Positions 1 to 9,116 of a stretch of 64,000 bases of DNA are shown in pieces (position 1 is the first letter of the stretch; every line of letters starts with the position of its first letter). Made by a program: the position numbers and the translations under genes. The stretch is from Tritrichomonas musculus (lineage: Eukaryota; Parabasalia; Tritrichomonadida; Tritrichomonadidae): positions 496,001 to 560,000 of the forward strand of contig JAPFFF010000048.1 in NCBI GenBank assembly GCA_039105265.1. The letters are read 5' to 3'. Under the pieces are notes generated by a model. The model ran no database searches, had not been told where the DNA came from, and was given only the letters and a program-made list of their open reading frames with translations.

Positions 1-301
1 CGGAAACGGTAATATATGGTATTTTGATGAGGTGTTTGAGAGATTGGAAACTCCTATCATTTTCGTCGCCATTTTTCGTGATATAGATTAGTAAGTGGTG
101 TGTTTTTATTAATCCTATTTTGATGATTTCTTGGAGAGCGATGACAGTTTTTCCAGAATTTTGTTTCCCAACCACGACATTTACAGAATTGTATTTGATA
201 TGAATATCATCGTGAATTGGCTCGATTAAAGCACCCGATAAATTGTTTGCGTTTTGTTTCAGAGTTTCTGAGACAAGAGAATTTATTACTTTTAAACTCA
301 T
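1..301 (-). CDS. Packaging ATPase (FtsK/HerA type), partial, element H
   Basis: An open frame starts with ATG at 301 on the minus strand and runs off the window at base 1, giving about 100 residues. Residues about 46-53 read GKQNSGKT, a Walker A P-loop, preceded by hydrophobic beta-strand residues (VNVVV). A second strand (LLIYITKNG) follows about 25 residues later. Layout and spacing match the two other packaging ATPases in this window, at 4604-5458 and 46156-47070. In Polintons and related viruses this enzyme pumps DNA into the capsid. It is cut only by the window edge as far as I can see. The next gene upstream in the same direction is the split H gene at 351-886. Confidence 0.8.
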   Translation of the reverse strand, partial: MSLKVINSLVSETLKQNANNLSGALIEPIHDDIHIKYNSVNVVVGKQNSGKTVIALQEIIKIGLIKTHHLLIYITKNGDENDRSFQSLKHLIKIPYITVS

Positions 302-350
302 TTATTCCCCAAAAGACTGCAAAAAAATAAGTGAAGATTTATTGGATTTT

Positions 351-886
351 TTATGCATGGAGTTGTGCAGCAGCTTCGTCATCATACATCCAAGCATCAT
401 TATCTTCCCAATTGCCTTGGCCTTCTTGAGTCCATTGATTGTCAGGATGATTTTGTTCTAAATAATCGAAATCATTAATTTCTGGTGGTTGTGTGTTGTG
501 TCCTTCGAATATTTCTGGCTTCTGTAATGTTTGTGCTGCGTGGAGAATGGCATATACGGTATGATTAGCTATGATGTTTGAAAAGGCTTTTCTCTGTTGT
601 TCATCATGACCATCTCTTATGTATAGAGTGTGGGCTATTAAATCACTAACAAGATCATCAATTAGTTGTTTGTTCTTTTTCTTCAATTTATCGAAATCTT
701 TACTATTTGGATCGACATTGCCTAATCCGGACCTTAATATAAAAACATGTATAATATAATAATTCCACATCATAGCACATGCCTTACTGTAAATCTGCAT
801 CTTGTATTTGCTAAGTGGTTTTTGCGTTATGTTTCCGATAGAGTTGTTGGTGATTAATTTACCGATTGCGTGATCGAACGCCTTTC
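351..886 (-). pseudogene. Piece of a large H gene interrupted by element A
   Basis: An open minus-strand reading frame ends at 351 and is open back to the junction with element A at 886. The residues are rich in N, D and Q and end in an acidic, tryptophan-containing tail. The other side of the same gene lies beyond element A at 25663-27180. The gene family is also present in element C (57069-59363), where it encodes 764 residues. I do not recognise the function; its place beside the ATPase and its presence in two element lineages suggest a virion or packaging role. The interruption is one clean nested insertion. Confidence 0.6.
882..886. repeat. Target-site duplication, left copy (CTTTC)
   Basis: CTTTC directly precedes the AGTAGTATAG tip of element A. 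The same five bases follow the opposite tip at 25663-25667. Polintons typically duplicate 5-6 bp on insertion. Confidence 0.8.
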
Positions 887-1137
887 AGTAGTATAGTATA
901 GGCTGGGATTCATTCTTCACCCCAGCCTACACTGCTCGCCACCAAGCTCAGGTACGCCTTCGCTTGGGCCTCGCTACCCGGCCAAATACCCTCTGAAAAC
1001 CTATCGTAAGTACACACTCTCTACTTTCACTATTCCACCAATGTCATTTCCAAGGTATGGAGTAGTTTTTGAGCTTTCTAATGGTGTTTTTTGAATTCTA
1101 CACCCGAAAATACGGTATTTCTTGTATAGGCACGACC
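887..1137 (+). repeat. Left terminal inverted repeat of element A
   Basis: This stretch is matched in reverse complement at 25461-25662 and in direct orientation at the start of element B (28231-28460). It is distinctly more GC-rich than its surroundings. It contains two stem-loops: 9-bp arms at 899-907/921-929 and CCAAGC/GCTTGG at 942-947/962-967. This copy carries a short extra stretch near 1073-1090 that the other two lack. Left A and B copies stay alike to the CACGACC at 1131-1137, whereas the right A copy stops matching about 27 bp earlier. Confidence 0.85.
899..929. other. Terminal stem-loop in the left TIR of A
   Basis: TAGGCTGGG at 899-907 is the exact reverse complement of CCCAGCCTA at 921-929, with a 13-base loop. 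It begins 12 bases from the element tip. The right end of A has a stem at the mirror position with different bases but perfect pairing (25620-25650). This suggests that the structure is selected, perhaps as a site for terminal protein or polymerase. Confidence 0.7.
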
Positions 1138-2167
1138 TCGAAATATTAAGTAGAAATTGATTTAATATTTTCTCTCAAATATTTATATGCCAGTAGTATA
1201 TTTTTTTCTCTCAAATATTTTGAAAAGATTTTATAAAAATATTCTTAAAAAGTTAACTAGACACCAAGATATTTTAATATTATTTTTCACTTTTTGAATT
1301 TAAATTTTTATTATTTTATTATGGATTTTAATTAATTTTTCAAAATTTTTGTTCCACTTTTTGAATTTAAATTTTCTTCTTGCACAAGCTTGCTCAGTCT
1401 TGTTCAAGCTTGCTCAAGCTTGCGCATGTCAAACGTTTGTCAACCTTATGTCAAACGCAAGTCAATCCTAAAATTTTCATCCAAAATTGATAAATAAAAT
1501 TTTTCCTTTAAAATTAAAATATTTGTGAAAGAAAATTTTATTAATAAATTGATAGATAAAATTTTTTATTATTTTTACAAGTTTATGGTTATAATTTATT
1601 AAAATTAATTTTTATAAAAAATGTCGGACTTTCTATTTTTCGAACCATGTAACTTTCCACCAAATATTACCATTGAGTTATGACCCCATACAAGAATATT
1701 TTTGGATGGTTTATTTTTAAAACTAAATTCTGAATATATTCTTTGAGTTATTACAATATATTTCAATATTTATTTGGTTTTATATTTATTCAAAATCGAG
1801 TTTCCTTCTTTGTCTATGCGTGTGTCGTAATGGTTAAACTCCCTACCTAACATCCTAGGTTCGACATATATCCGGAACGCATTTTTTCTGAGTTATGAGA
1901 AAGAGTGGACTTTGAGTGAAATCTGTGAAAACTTGGATTTGTGGCTAAGTTGTGAGTTGTTCGTTAACAATTATTCCGCAAACAAAAAACTTATTGAGTT
2001 AAGTTTCCATCTTCCTGATCGAGGCCATTAACTTCCCCTAGTTAACGGACGGCTCCTTTCAATAAGGATTTCATTTGAAGTAGATCTCTTTTATAAGTAA
2101 TTCAGAAAAAGGCCTCTCAGGGTTGGTTTTTGCTCTTTTGTTTTTATATTTTAATATTTTTATAAAA
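1138..2167. other. Non-coding AT-rich subterminal region of element A
   Basis: About 1 kb between the left TIR and the first gene has no convincing ORF. It holds short direct repeats: a CTCTCAAATATTT block twice near 1170-1220, ACTTTTTGAATTTAAATTTT twice near 1290 and 1358, and a cluster of GCTTG-containing repeats at about 1383-1430. At 1817-1881 there is a weakly tRNA-like sequence with ATGGTTA and GGTTCGA boxes. The last 60 bases are T-rich and lead into the first gene. A transcriptional or replicative role is possible but not shown. Confidence 0.5.
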
Positions 2168-3496
2168 ATGTATCCAACACTTAATCCGACAGAAGAACAA
2201 ACACCTATACCAATTGAATATGCTTACTTTTTAGAAGATGGAGAACAAGACCCAAGCAAACCTAATCGATATTACTTTAATTTTCCTCAAGAATGGTGTA
2301 CTTCGAATAGAGGAGAATCAATTGTAGGCGTAAGAAGTATTTATTTAATGGCTCGAAGAAGAAAATTAGAATTTGATTTTAGCATTCGAAAATATTTGAG
2401 GAAGGACTTTGATGAAAAGGTAAAGGAAGAAAAGGCAAAGGATAAAAATAAAAAAATAAATAATGACGAAATATATGACAAATTACCAAAAAAATCAAAA
2501 ATAGAATTAACAATCCATGTTATATCTTGGTTATCGACTGATAATGATATGAGAAAAATATTTAGTGATATAAATGACCAATTAGATGAAGTATTTAATA
2601 CATATAATGAAGCATTCTTAAAAGATTGTAAAGTAACAGCTGATTCTTGGAATAAAATATTGGAACAATATAAAGCTATCACTAAAGAATATATCAATCC
2701 ACTATTTGGACGTTTTTATTTTGTGAAAGATGTGTTAACATTTCTATTTAATGCCCGAGAAAAGTATCAAGAATATAAAACAAAAATCGATAATTGGTTT
2801 AAAGAGCATGAAGAAAATATTATTCCACTCTTTCGCCAAGATAAGATTGATAGAAGCCGAAACGATTTTCAAATGGATGGATATTATGATTATGATAAGA
2901 AAGCATTTATTGAAACCATTTTTTCACCACAGAACTTAGAAAAGAATACAATTTCCAAACCATCATTTATATATATGGCACCAGAGATAACAGATTATGA
3001 ACCTACACCAACACCAACACCAACACCAACACCAACACCTACACCAAAACCAATACCAGGGGAAAATGATTTTGTCGAATTAGGTCTATACTATGTTGAT
3101 TTCAAGATTAATTTTATAGAAAGTAATAGAACAGATTCTAACTATAAGAATACTGATTTTGCTGATTTATTTAATATAGGAGATAAACCATACCAAAATA
3201 ATCCTGATGATTTTAATGATAAATGGTGCAGAAGATTAGATTTTAAAAATATTTGGGATAGACATTCATGCAAAGTATATTCATCAATAGCTGAGCAATC
3301 AAATAAATATTATTTAGGTAATAGTCAAATATACTTCAGTCCTATCAAGTACTTCAAGCTAAACTCAACTGATCAAAGATTTTGGATAGAATTATATTCA
3401 GGGCGTCATAATAATATTCCTGTTCTGGTACCAAACAATGAATCATTTGTCATTGAAATGCAATTATTACCATTTAAGAAGATGCTTTACATTTAA
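2168..3496 (+). CDS. Putative minor capsid (penton-like) protein, element A
   Basis: I place the start at the ATG at 2168 (MYPTLNPTEE), directly after a T-rich leader. An upstream in-frame ATG at 2123 would add a hydrophobic N-terminus encoded by that leader. The product is about 442 residues. The N-terminal part has a beta-strand pattern (YYFNFPQEW, then GVRSIYLMARRRK), followed by a charged helical region. A Pro-Thr dipeptide hinge lies at about residues 279-297, and a C-terminal beta-rich part ends in a pattern like IWFxDxxGNxIxPESFxI. The 116-residue protein at 60567-60917 in element C shows the same start and end patterns. A single jelly-roll minor capsid role is inferred from this layout and from lying first in the capsid-integrase cluster. 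It could instead be another virion protein. Confidence 0.4.
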   Translation: MYPTLNPTEEQTPIPIEYAYFLEDGEQDPSKPNRYYFNFPQEWCTSNRGESIVGVRSIYLMARRRKLEFDFSIRKYLRKDFDEKVKEEKAKDKNKKINNDEIYDKLPKKSKIELTIHVISWLSTDNDMRKIFSDINDQLDEVFNTYNEAFLKDCKVTADSWNKILEQYKAITKEYINPLFGRFYFVKDVLTFLFNAREKYQEYKTKIDNWFKEHEENIIPLFRQDKIDRSRNDFQMDGYYDYDKKAFIETIFSPQNLEKNTISKPSFIYMAPEITDYEPTPTPTPTPTPTPTPKPIPGENDFVELGLYYVDFKINFIESNRTDSNYKNTDFADLFNIGDKPYQNNPDDFNDKWCRRLDFKNIWDRHSCKVYSSIAEQSNKYYLGNSQIYFSPIKYFKLNSTDQRFWIELYSGRHNNIPVLVPNNESFVIEMQLLPFKKMLYI

Positions 3497-3507
3497 GACT
3501 AATTTAA

Positions 3508-4593
3508 ATGAACAAAAAGCATTTTAAGACAATTAGTGAGCTTCATTCTTTTTTTCCTTGGAGATCTGCCTCTAAATTTGTTCCACTCGCAAAACGATAT
3601 GGATTCACAGAAGAAGCCGCATTAGATTATTTAAGAAAGATAGTACATGATGTAAAGGTACCAAAGGCAAAGTTTATGAATATCTATTCTAAACACTCTG
3701 GGGGATATCAAATGGACACATTCATCAATGATAAGACAAAGGATGGTCTCAACTATTTGATGCTAATTAATATTAACACAAGAAAAGCATATTGTTATCC
3801 AATGAAGGGGAAAGGTGCAAAAGAAGTAGTCAAGGCATTAAATAAATTTTTTGAGGACGAGCCAGATGTCTATTCGATAACATCAGACCAGGATGCTGCT
3901 TACTTGTCCAATGATGTATTACAGTTGATGAAGACCAAAAATATTGTTTACACTACTACCGAGGATAATAATCATAATGTACTAGGTATCATAAATAGGT
4001 TCATGAGAACGATTAGAGACATGGTTGGCGAGAACAGGTTCATCAATGAGAAAGAAATGGATAGTTTAATAGATTCATACAACAATTCTCCCCACAGGTC
4101 ATTGGACTATAAGATACCAAACGAGATGACAGAGAAAGATGAAAAAGAATATGTAAAAACCAAGTCGCAAAACAATCCATATGACTTTAAGCCAAATGAT
4201 AGAGTTAGAATTATTCAAGCCAAGGAGCCATTTTCGAAGCGCAGGAACAAGGTAAGCAAGGAAGCATATATAGTTGATTCAAAGGCTGGGAACCAATTTA
4301 TAATTAAGTCCAAAGATGAGTCAATAGACAAACTCCCTGGTTATAGGTTAATCAAGACACAAAACAAAAATATTGCACAAACACTTAAGGGAGGCAAGAG
4401 AGGTATTGTGGAGAAGATTATTTCTTATGATACAACAAAGAACAAATATAAAATTAAATACAGCGAAGGTACAGAAGACATCATACCGGCTAAAAATTTA
4501 CGAGAAGGTGCTCCAACAAAGCTATCTAATCTTGAAGTGGATTACTGGTCAAAGAAGAAAAATATACCCAATGGAATAAAAAAGTGGATTTAA
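3508..4593 (+). CDS. Retroviral-type (rve) integrase, element A
   Basis: This 361-residue protein has a short N-terminal helical region, a central RNase H-fold integrase core and a basic C-terminal part. The core shows aspartates in QMDTF (about residue 70) and TSDQDAAY (about 127), and the typical late-core motif YNNSPHRSLDYKIPNEM (about 191-207). Residues 220-360 hold SH3- or chromo-like beta-strands (DRVRIIQ, AYIVDSK, YKIKYSEGTED). In Polintons this enzyme joins element ends to target DNA, producing the short target duplication seen around A. It starts 11 bases after the previous gene and ends 10 bases before the ATPase gene, so the cluster looks co-ordinately expressed. The element C counterpart is at 60907-61986. 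Confidence 0.88.
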   Translation: MNKKHFKTISELHSFFPWRSASKFVPLAKRYGFTEEAALDYLRKIVHDVKVPKAKFMNIYSKHSGGYQMDTFINDKTKDGLNYLMLININTRKAYCYPMKGKGAKEVVKALNKFFEDEPDVYSITSDQDAAYLSNDVLQLMKTKNIVYTTTEDNNHNVLGIINRFMRTIRDMVGENRFINEKEMDSLIDSYNNSPHRSLDYKIPNEMTEKDEKEYVKTKSQNNPYDFKPNDRVRIIQAKEPFSKRRNKVSKEAYIVDSKAGNQFIIKSKDESIDKLPGYRLIKTQNKNIAQTLKGGKRGIVEKIISYDTTKNKYKIKYSEGTEDIIPAKNLREGAPTKLSNLEVDYWSKKKNIPNGIKKWI

Positions 4594-4603
4594 CGAATAT
4601 TAA

Positions 4604-5458
4604 ATGTCTAAACAAATAATGAAAGAAGTGGAATCCTTAATCCAAAAGACAATGAAGAAGAACCAGAAAGAGATAGAGGGAGCATTGATGAAGCCATTAC
4701 ATCCTTCCTATCCTTTTAGTACGAATGGAATTTATTTTCTTATTGGTAAACCAGGTGCAGGTAAGAGTTATTGGTTGTGGAAACACATACTAATTACTGA
4801 ACGTCTATTTAAGCATCCGTACTATCAAAAAATAATATTTTGCTCAAGTTCTGGAAAAGCAGACAAAACGGCTGAGGCAATGAGTAAAGAGGTAAAGACA
4901 CCAATAGTATATCTTAATGAAGCCCAATTGATGGATTACCTAAAGAAACACCTCAAAAGAAAAATAAAATATTATGCAATGGTTAAACATGTATTATCAA
5001 AAATGAAGGAAACAAATGAAGAAATGCAGAGACTTATAAACAAGCACTCCCTCCAAGAAATAGATGATAGAATAGTATATATAGCCAATAAGTTAGTAAA
5101 ATACCAAACCTCTTCTTACCCATATAACACACTAATAATATTGGATGACTGTGCAGGAAGCGATTTGTTAACACATAATAATACAGAATTCCTTAGACTA
5201 TTAACCAAGACAAGACATTATAATATTACCTGCATCATGGCTATTCAGACAATCAGATTCGTACACATAAATGCAAAAAGATTGGCCACGGATATCATAT
5301 GCTATAGTGGATACTCAGAAGAAGATTTTACTTCCTTGCTTCAACAAACAAATAACAACCTTAATATCAAGAAGACGGTAAAAGAATATTTACAGCATAG
5401 AGATCTTCATTCAAAATTTATTATGAACATAACCGCCAATAAATATTACTTTGACTGA
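4604..5458 (+). CDS. Genome-packaging ATPase (FtsK/HerA type), element A
   Basis: The 284-residue product has a Walker A motif, GKPGAGKS, at about residues 47-54 after a hydrophobic strand (GIYFLI). Its Walker B-type strand, TLIILDDCAGS, lies at about residues 176-186, and a following TKTRHYNITCIMAIQ segment resembles the sensor strand of this family. It belongs with the A32-like packaging ATPases of double-jelly-roll viruses, which translocate DNA into preformed capsids. It sits 10 bases after integrase and 12 before the next gene. Element C (46156-47070) and element H (1-301) carry counterparts. Family assignment is firm; the packaging role is from family knowledge. Confidence 0.88.
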   Translation: MSKQIMKEVESLIQKTMKKNQKEIEGALMKPLHPSYPFSTNGIYFLIGKPGAGKSYWLWKHILITERLFKHPYYQKIIFCSSSGKADKTAEAMSKEVKTPIVYLNEAQLMDYLKKHLKRKIKYYAMVKHVLSKMKETNEEMQRLINKHSLQEIDDRIVYIANKLVKYQTSSYPYNTLIILDDCAGSDLLTHNNTEFLRLLTKTRHYNITCIMAIQTIRFVHINAKRLATDIICYSGYSEEDFTSLLQQTNNNLNIKKTVKEYLQHRDLHSKFIMNITANKYYFD

Positions 5459-5470
5459 TATTAAAAGACA

Positions 5471-6157
5471 ATGGAAGCAGTTTCTGATACTGGAAGGATT
5501 GAACAACCAACACCTGAGCCAACACCGAAATCTGAAGGAATATCTGGACAAACCGGTCCAATGCCTCTCCAAAAATCTGAAGGAATATCTGGGAAAGTTG
5601 CACCAAATACCACCAATTCACAAGGATTAATTGGTAAATTTAGAAATTGGTATACAAATAGAAAAACACAAATTATAAATAAAGCAAATGATATAATAGA
5701 TAAAGGCATTAATACGGTAAAAGAGGGATATAAGAAAGGGACAGAGAAAGTAAATCAGGCTATAGAATGGGTTGATAAAAATAAGGAAGGATTAGCAAAA
5801 ACGGCAGGATATGGATTTAAAGTAATTGGGCAAATGACAGGAGTTGATAATTTTAAAAATGCAGGGGATACATTAATTGAAGCTGGAAATGATATATCAA
5901 ATAAAAGTGATAAAGATAAGTACTATAAATATTTATTGGAAAAACAGGGACAATTTTTTGGAAACAAATACATTACTCAATCAAATTTCCCTCGTATTTA
6001 TTATGGAAGGAAACCATCTGGGTATAAAATATATCAAAAAAGAAATAAATATTTAGATGAAGAGGAAGCAAAAATAGCAAGATTGAAAAAGCAAATACAA
6101 TACAATCAGAATAAAACCACTAAAAGTTCAAAGAAATCGAGAAAAACAAAGAAATGA
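5471..6157 (+). CDS. Basic virion-type protein with repeated SEGISG motif
   Basis: The 228-residue product is lysine-rich. An N-terminal Pro/Thr stretch (QPTPEPTPK) is followed by two copies of KSEGISG at about residues 18-24 and 37-43. An amphipathic helical region spans about residues 55-115 (RNWYTNRKTQIINKANDII and onwards). The tail is very basic (KKSRKTKK). It lies between the packaging ATPase and the capsid gene. A small amphipathic, basic protein in this position recalls adenovirus pVI-like internal or membrane-active proteins, but I see no diagnostic motif and offer this only as inference. The start is the first ATG after a short A/T leader. Confidence 0.4.
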   Translation: MEAVSDTGRIEQPTPEPTPKSEGISGQTGPMPLQKSEGISGKVAPNTTNSQGLIGKFRNWYTNRKTQIINKANDIIDKGINTVKEGYKKGTEKVNQAIEWVDKNKEGLAKTAGYGFKVIGQMTGVDNFKNAGDTLIEAGNDISNKSDKDKYYKYLLEKQGQFFGNKYITQSNFPRIYYGRKPSGYKIYQKRNKYLDEEEAKIARLKKQIQYNQNKTTKSSKKSRKTKK

Positions 6158-6194
6158 AAACTCGTGCAAATATTAACATTTTTTATCAATTTAA

Positions 6195-6761
6195 ATGAGC
6201 AAAAGAGTACCACAAAGTAAAAGATTGCAGGTAATACAAAAGTGGCTGAATGGACGAGAGGATCCAGAATATGAAGTATTTCCTACAAAAAAAGAGGGTA
6301 AGTATATTGTTCGCCCACGTAAAGAACCATTAACTAAAACAGAAACGATTGAAGAAAAAGCTGTTGGTCAGAATTCCGACCCACCTGAAGAACCAGCAGA
6401 AGAAAAGCCAATACCCAAAAAACCAATAATTGAAGAACAACCAAAAATATATAAACCAAAACAAGTATATGACCCAACAATAAATATAGAAATACTAAAC
6501 CAATTAAAGCTATTGGGTGAAGAGTTTAAAAACGAAAAGGCAAAGAAGGAACAGAAGAAAATGATAAAAGATGTCATACAAAAACAAATGAGAAAACCAT
6601 ATTATCCACAGTATACTCAGCCACAATACATAAACGCCTTGAGCCAAGAAGTCCAAGAACCAAATCAAATAGAAGACGAATCAGAAGAGGAACCAATACC
6701 AGTAATCCCACCTCAACCTATTCGTAGAAGACGAAATAATATTTTCTCTGATATGATTTAA
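6195..6761 (+). CDS. Proline- and glutamate-rich unknown protein
   Basis: A 188-residue, low-complexity protein. It has a basic N-terminus, a Pro/Glu/Lys-rich middle (residues about 60-95), a helical segment about 100-135, and a Pro/Gln/Glu-rich region leading to an RRRR-containing tail. The leader carries TTTTTTATCAATTTAAATG. It lies just upstream of the major capsid gene on the same strand, so a scaffold, linker or core role is possible. I do not recognise the family. Confidence 0.4.
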   Translation: MSKRVPQSKRLQVIQKWLNGREDPEYEVFPTKKEGKYIVRPRKEPLTKTETIEEKAVGQNSDPPEEPAEEKPIPKKPIIEEQPKIYKPKQVYDPTINIEILNQLKLLGEEFKNEKAKKEQKKMIKDVIQKQMRKPYYPQYTQPQYINALSQEVQEPNQIEDESEEEPIPVIPPQPIRRRRNNIFSDMI

Positions 6762-6792
6762 TTTGCTTTTGTAATTTTTCTCAAAAGAAAAT

Positions 6793-8406
6793 ATGTTAAA
6801 TCCAGAAATTGAACTAAGGACGTCAGCTGAAACATGTACCCAAATTGCTAGCTATTTTGATATTGTTGATAATTGTATAGCCTTGTCTGATACCAACAAG
6901 CAATACACAATTAGTCCACAAACATCATATTCTCCTTCACCTACAATTCATAAAGGTTCATATACAAGTGTAATTATATCACCTAACACAAACAATACAG
7001 CAGACATATATAATGGATTTATTAGAGCTGACATGGAGGTAAAGATTAAAGAAGCTGCTGGCAGTACGATTACGGCAGCAGAAGGCGATGGATATCATTT
7101 TAATAAAGTATGGTTTGGTTTCAAGGATGCTAGAGATGCTGTTGAGAAATATGAAATAGTAGCTAATGGTATCACTATCTATACCCAGAACTTTGGTTGT
7201 GAAGAATCGTTCTTAACTGCATGTTGTGCGAATGAAACAACAAAGAGAGCAGATGTATATTCAAAGGCAAGACATAAAGATATATGGAATGGTAAATCAG
7301 GCAGCAGAACAGGATTTATTGTTGATTTTGCACCAGGATGGGAAGACAAAAAATATAAAATTCACTTGAAGATTGATTTAAGAAGGTTCTTACCATTATC
7401 AAATATTAAATACCTTCCAGCATTCGCAGGCAAAATTGAACTCCGATTATTCTTTTCATGTGCTGGTATGGTATGTTGTCCAATGGGTCCAGGAAAAGCG
7501 TTCGAATATGATTATAGTGTCAATTCAAAATATAAATTAAATGAAATTACTAATGAATTTATCCCAATTGGTGAACCAGTAACAATGTATACTGATAAAC
7601 CAACTGCTAAAGATGGAGTAACAGAACTTACAGTAGAAAATAGAACATTTCAGGAAGTTGATTACTCTGTTACTGAGTGTTCATCTATTATCCCTTGCTT
7701 TGGTATAGAGGATAATATTTACTCTAGTCTAGTACAACGATATGCAGACCCAACTCATCCACTAACATTTCCAACACAAACGATATCTATTTACACTACT
7801 ACTACTCCATTTAATAATCCGAATGACAAGACTACTTGCACAATTACTCCTCGCTTTGTTGACTCAATTTACTTATTATTTCCTGTGAAGCATACTCATC
7901 ATACATACTTTAAGAATCCTAACTTTAAGTCCTTCCAATTAAACTGTGGAGGTTATGGTAACATTCCTGCAAAGCCATTTGGCACTACAGATGAATACCC
8001 AGAGTTCTTAGAATATTGTCAGAACGCAATGAACGTGAATGGAGGACAAAGTGGTTTTAATAAGGAAGTGGTAAACAGTTTAACTCATTGTGATAGAGAT
8101 AAGACTACTAATAAACCTAAATTTGGTTATTCGAAGGGAATTTATTCAAATGACAAGAGTAGTTTCTTTATCGGATTACCTACAGAAACTGATAATACAT
8201 ATCAACAAGGATTAACCTCTTTGTCACCTATTAATTTTGAAATAAATGTAACACAAGAAACTGGTGACAATACATATGCAAAAGCTACTCAAACTCCACC
8301 TTTAATATGCCTCTTGTTTGATTCATCTATATCTATCTTAGTTCAGCCAAATGGTATTCCACCTTTAGTTCGCCTTGGCAATTATGACTTGACCTCAAGG
8401 GATTAA
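6793..8406 (+). CDS. Major capsid protein (double jelly-roll type), element A
   Basis: The 537-residue product is the length expected for a Polinton major capsid protein. It is beta-rich with few charged runs. An early segment reads ISPQTSYSPSP...HKGSYTSVIISP, followed by DIYNGFIRADMEVKI and VWFGFKDARDAVEKYEIVANG. The element C protein at 62074-64000 matches this layout: FHQGQYSQISL, IDKGFLTFHVKLD, LFVGFKSSNQLFDRLEILHNN. Later segments FAGKIELRLFFSCAGMV and CPMGPGKAFEY correspond to the end of the first barrel. In this family the protein forms trimeric pseudohexameric capsomers. The gene follows the ATPase cluster and is followed by an HNH nuclease gene. Assignment rests on position, size and the A/C correspondence. 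Confidence 0.75.
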   Translation: MLNPEIELRTSAETCTQIASYFDIVDNCIALSDTNKQYTISPQTSYSPSPTIHKGSYTSVIISPNTNNTADIYNGFIRADMEVKIKEAAGSTITAAEGDGYHFNKVWFGFKDARDAVEKYEIVANGITIYTQNFGCEESFLTACCANETTKRADVYSKARHKDIWNGKSGSRTGFIVDFAPGWEDKKYKIHLKIDLRRFLPLSNIKYLPAFAGKIELRLFFSCAGMVCCPMGPGKAFEYDYSVNSKYKLNEITNEFIPIGEPVTMYTDKPTAKDGVTELTVENRTFQEVDYSVTECSSIIPCFGIEDNIYSSLVQRYADPTHPLTFPTQTISIYTTTTPFNNPNDKTTCTITPRFVDSIYLLFPVKHTHHTYFKNPNFKSFQLNCGGYGNIPAKPFGTTDEYPEFLEYCQNAMNVNGGQSGFNKEVVNSLTHCDRDKTTNKPKFGYSKGIYSNDKSSFFIGLPTETDNTYQQGLTSLSPINFEINVTQETGDNTYAKATQTPPLICLLFDSSISILVQPNGIPPLVRLGNYDLTSRD

Positions 8407-8475
8407 GTAACAAAAATAATTGCGTCTTTCTAATTTAATTTTATTTTTTTTATTATCACTATACATAAATACAAA

Positions 8476-9081
8476 ATGACAGAAGAACAAGCAATCGAAT
8501 TTGTTACAATAAATGAGTATCCTGATTATGAGATCTTAAATGATTTTCCTTACACTATTAGAAGAAAAGATAATCATTATATTGTCACAGAACGAGTAAA
8601 CAATCAAGGTTATGTAAGTATGAACATCAATGGCAAACCTAATATTCTTAAGCATAGAATAATTGCCAAACAATTCTTACCTAATGACGATCCAGAACAT
8701 AAAACACAAGTGGATCATATTTCACGTGACAGAACAGATTATCATTTATCGAATCTTAGTTGGGTGTCTTCAAGTGAGAATAATATAAACAAGTCATCAC
8801 ACAACGGCGTTTCATATGAATTTGTTGATGACATACCAGACGAAGCAATTGCCATTACACACTATGATTTAAGGAATGAGAGGAGATATTTTGCTGAAAA
8901 AGAATATTATTACTATTATGAAGAAGATATCTTCTATCAAAGAATAACAGATGATGTTTATAGAATCATGCACATAAATACATTAAAAAGTGGACATAAA
9001 TGTATATATACAAGAGACATAAATAATAAAAAGACTACTTTTTATATACATATTTTCAAACAACAATACGGATTAGACTAA
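8476..9081 (+). CDS. HNH homing-type endonuclease with NUMOD4-like start
   Basis: The 201-residue protein opens with a NUMOD4-like segment (YPDYEILNDFPYTIRR, about residues 15-30) and a middle strand region ending in KHRIIAKQFLPN. An HNH core follows at about residues 77-112: QVDHISRDRTDYHLSNLSWVSSSENN. The C-terminal third is acidic and tyrosine-rich. The close relative at 53207-53845 in element C has the same domain order and C-terminus. This family cuts DNA site-specifically and often spreads as free-standing mobile genes; placement straight after the capsid gene fits that. The leader is T-rich with a spaced ACAAAATG start. A role for the element itself cannot be excluded. Confidence 0.8.
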   Translation: MTEEQAIEFVTINEYPDYEILNDFPYTIRRKDNHYIVTERVNNQGYVSMNINGKPNILKHRIIAKQFLPNDDPEHKTQVDHISRDRTDYHLSNLSWVSSSENNINKSSHNGVSYEFVDDIPDEAIAITHYDLRNERRYFAEKEYYYYYEEDIFYQRITDDVYRIMHINTLKSGHKCIYTRDINNKKTTFYIHIFKQQYGLD

Positions 9082-9116
9082 AAAATTTTATTTATATTTT
9101 TTTATTTCCATACAAA

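Larger units (their letters stand above)
1..886 (-). mobile_element. Polinton-type element H, left piece
   Basis: This piece belongs to an older Polinton-like element whose other visible piece lies at 25663-28230, on the far side of element A. Both gene pieces here read on the minus strand: a packaging ATPase running off the left edge and one side of a gene split by element A at 886. The 5-bp sequence CTTTC at 882-886 recurs at 25663-25667, as expected of a target duplication made when A inserted. H is therefore older than A. Neither terminus of H is visible, so its length and completeness are unknown. Its ATPase and split gene resemble those of element C more than those of A. Confidence 0.75.

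Noticed and set aside
243-461. 72-residue plus-strand frame at the left edge
   Set aside because: Lies antisense to the H ATPase start and the split H gene; no leader and no recognisable features.
2123-2167. Upstream in-frame start for the first gene of A
   Set aside because: It would translate the T-rich leader; the ATG at 2168 fits the pattern of neighbouring genes.
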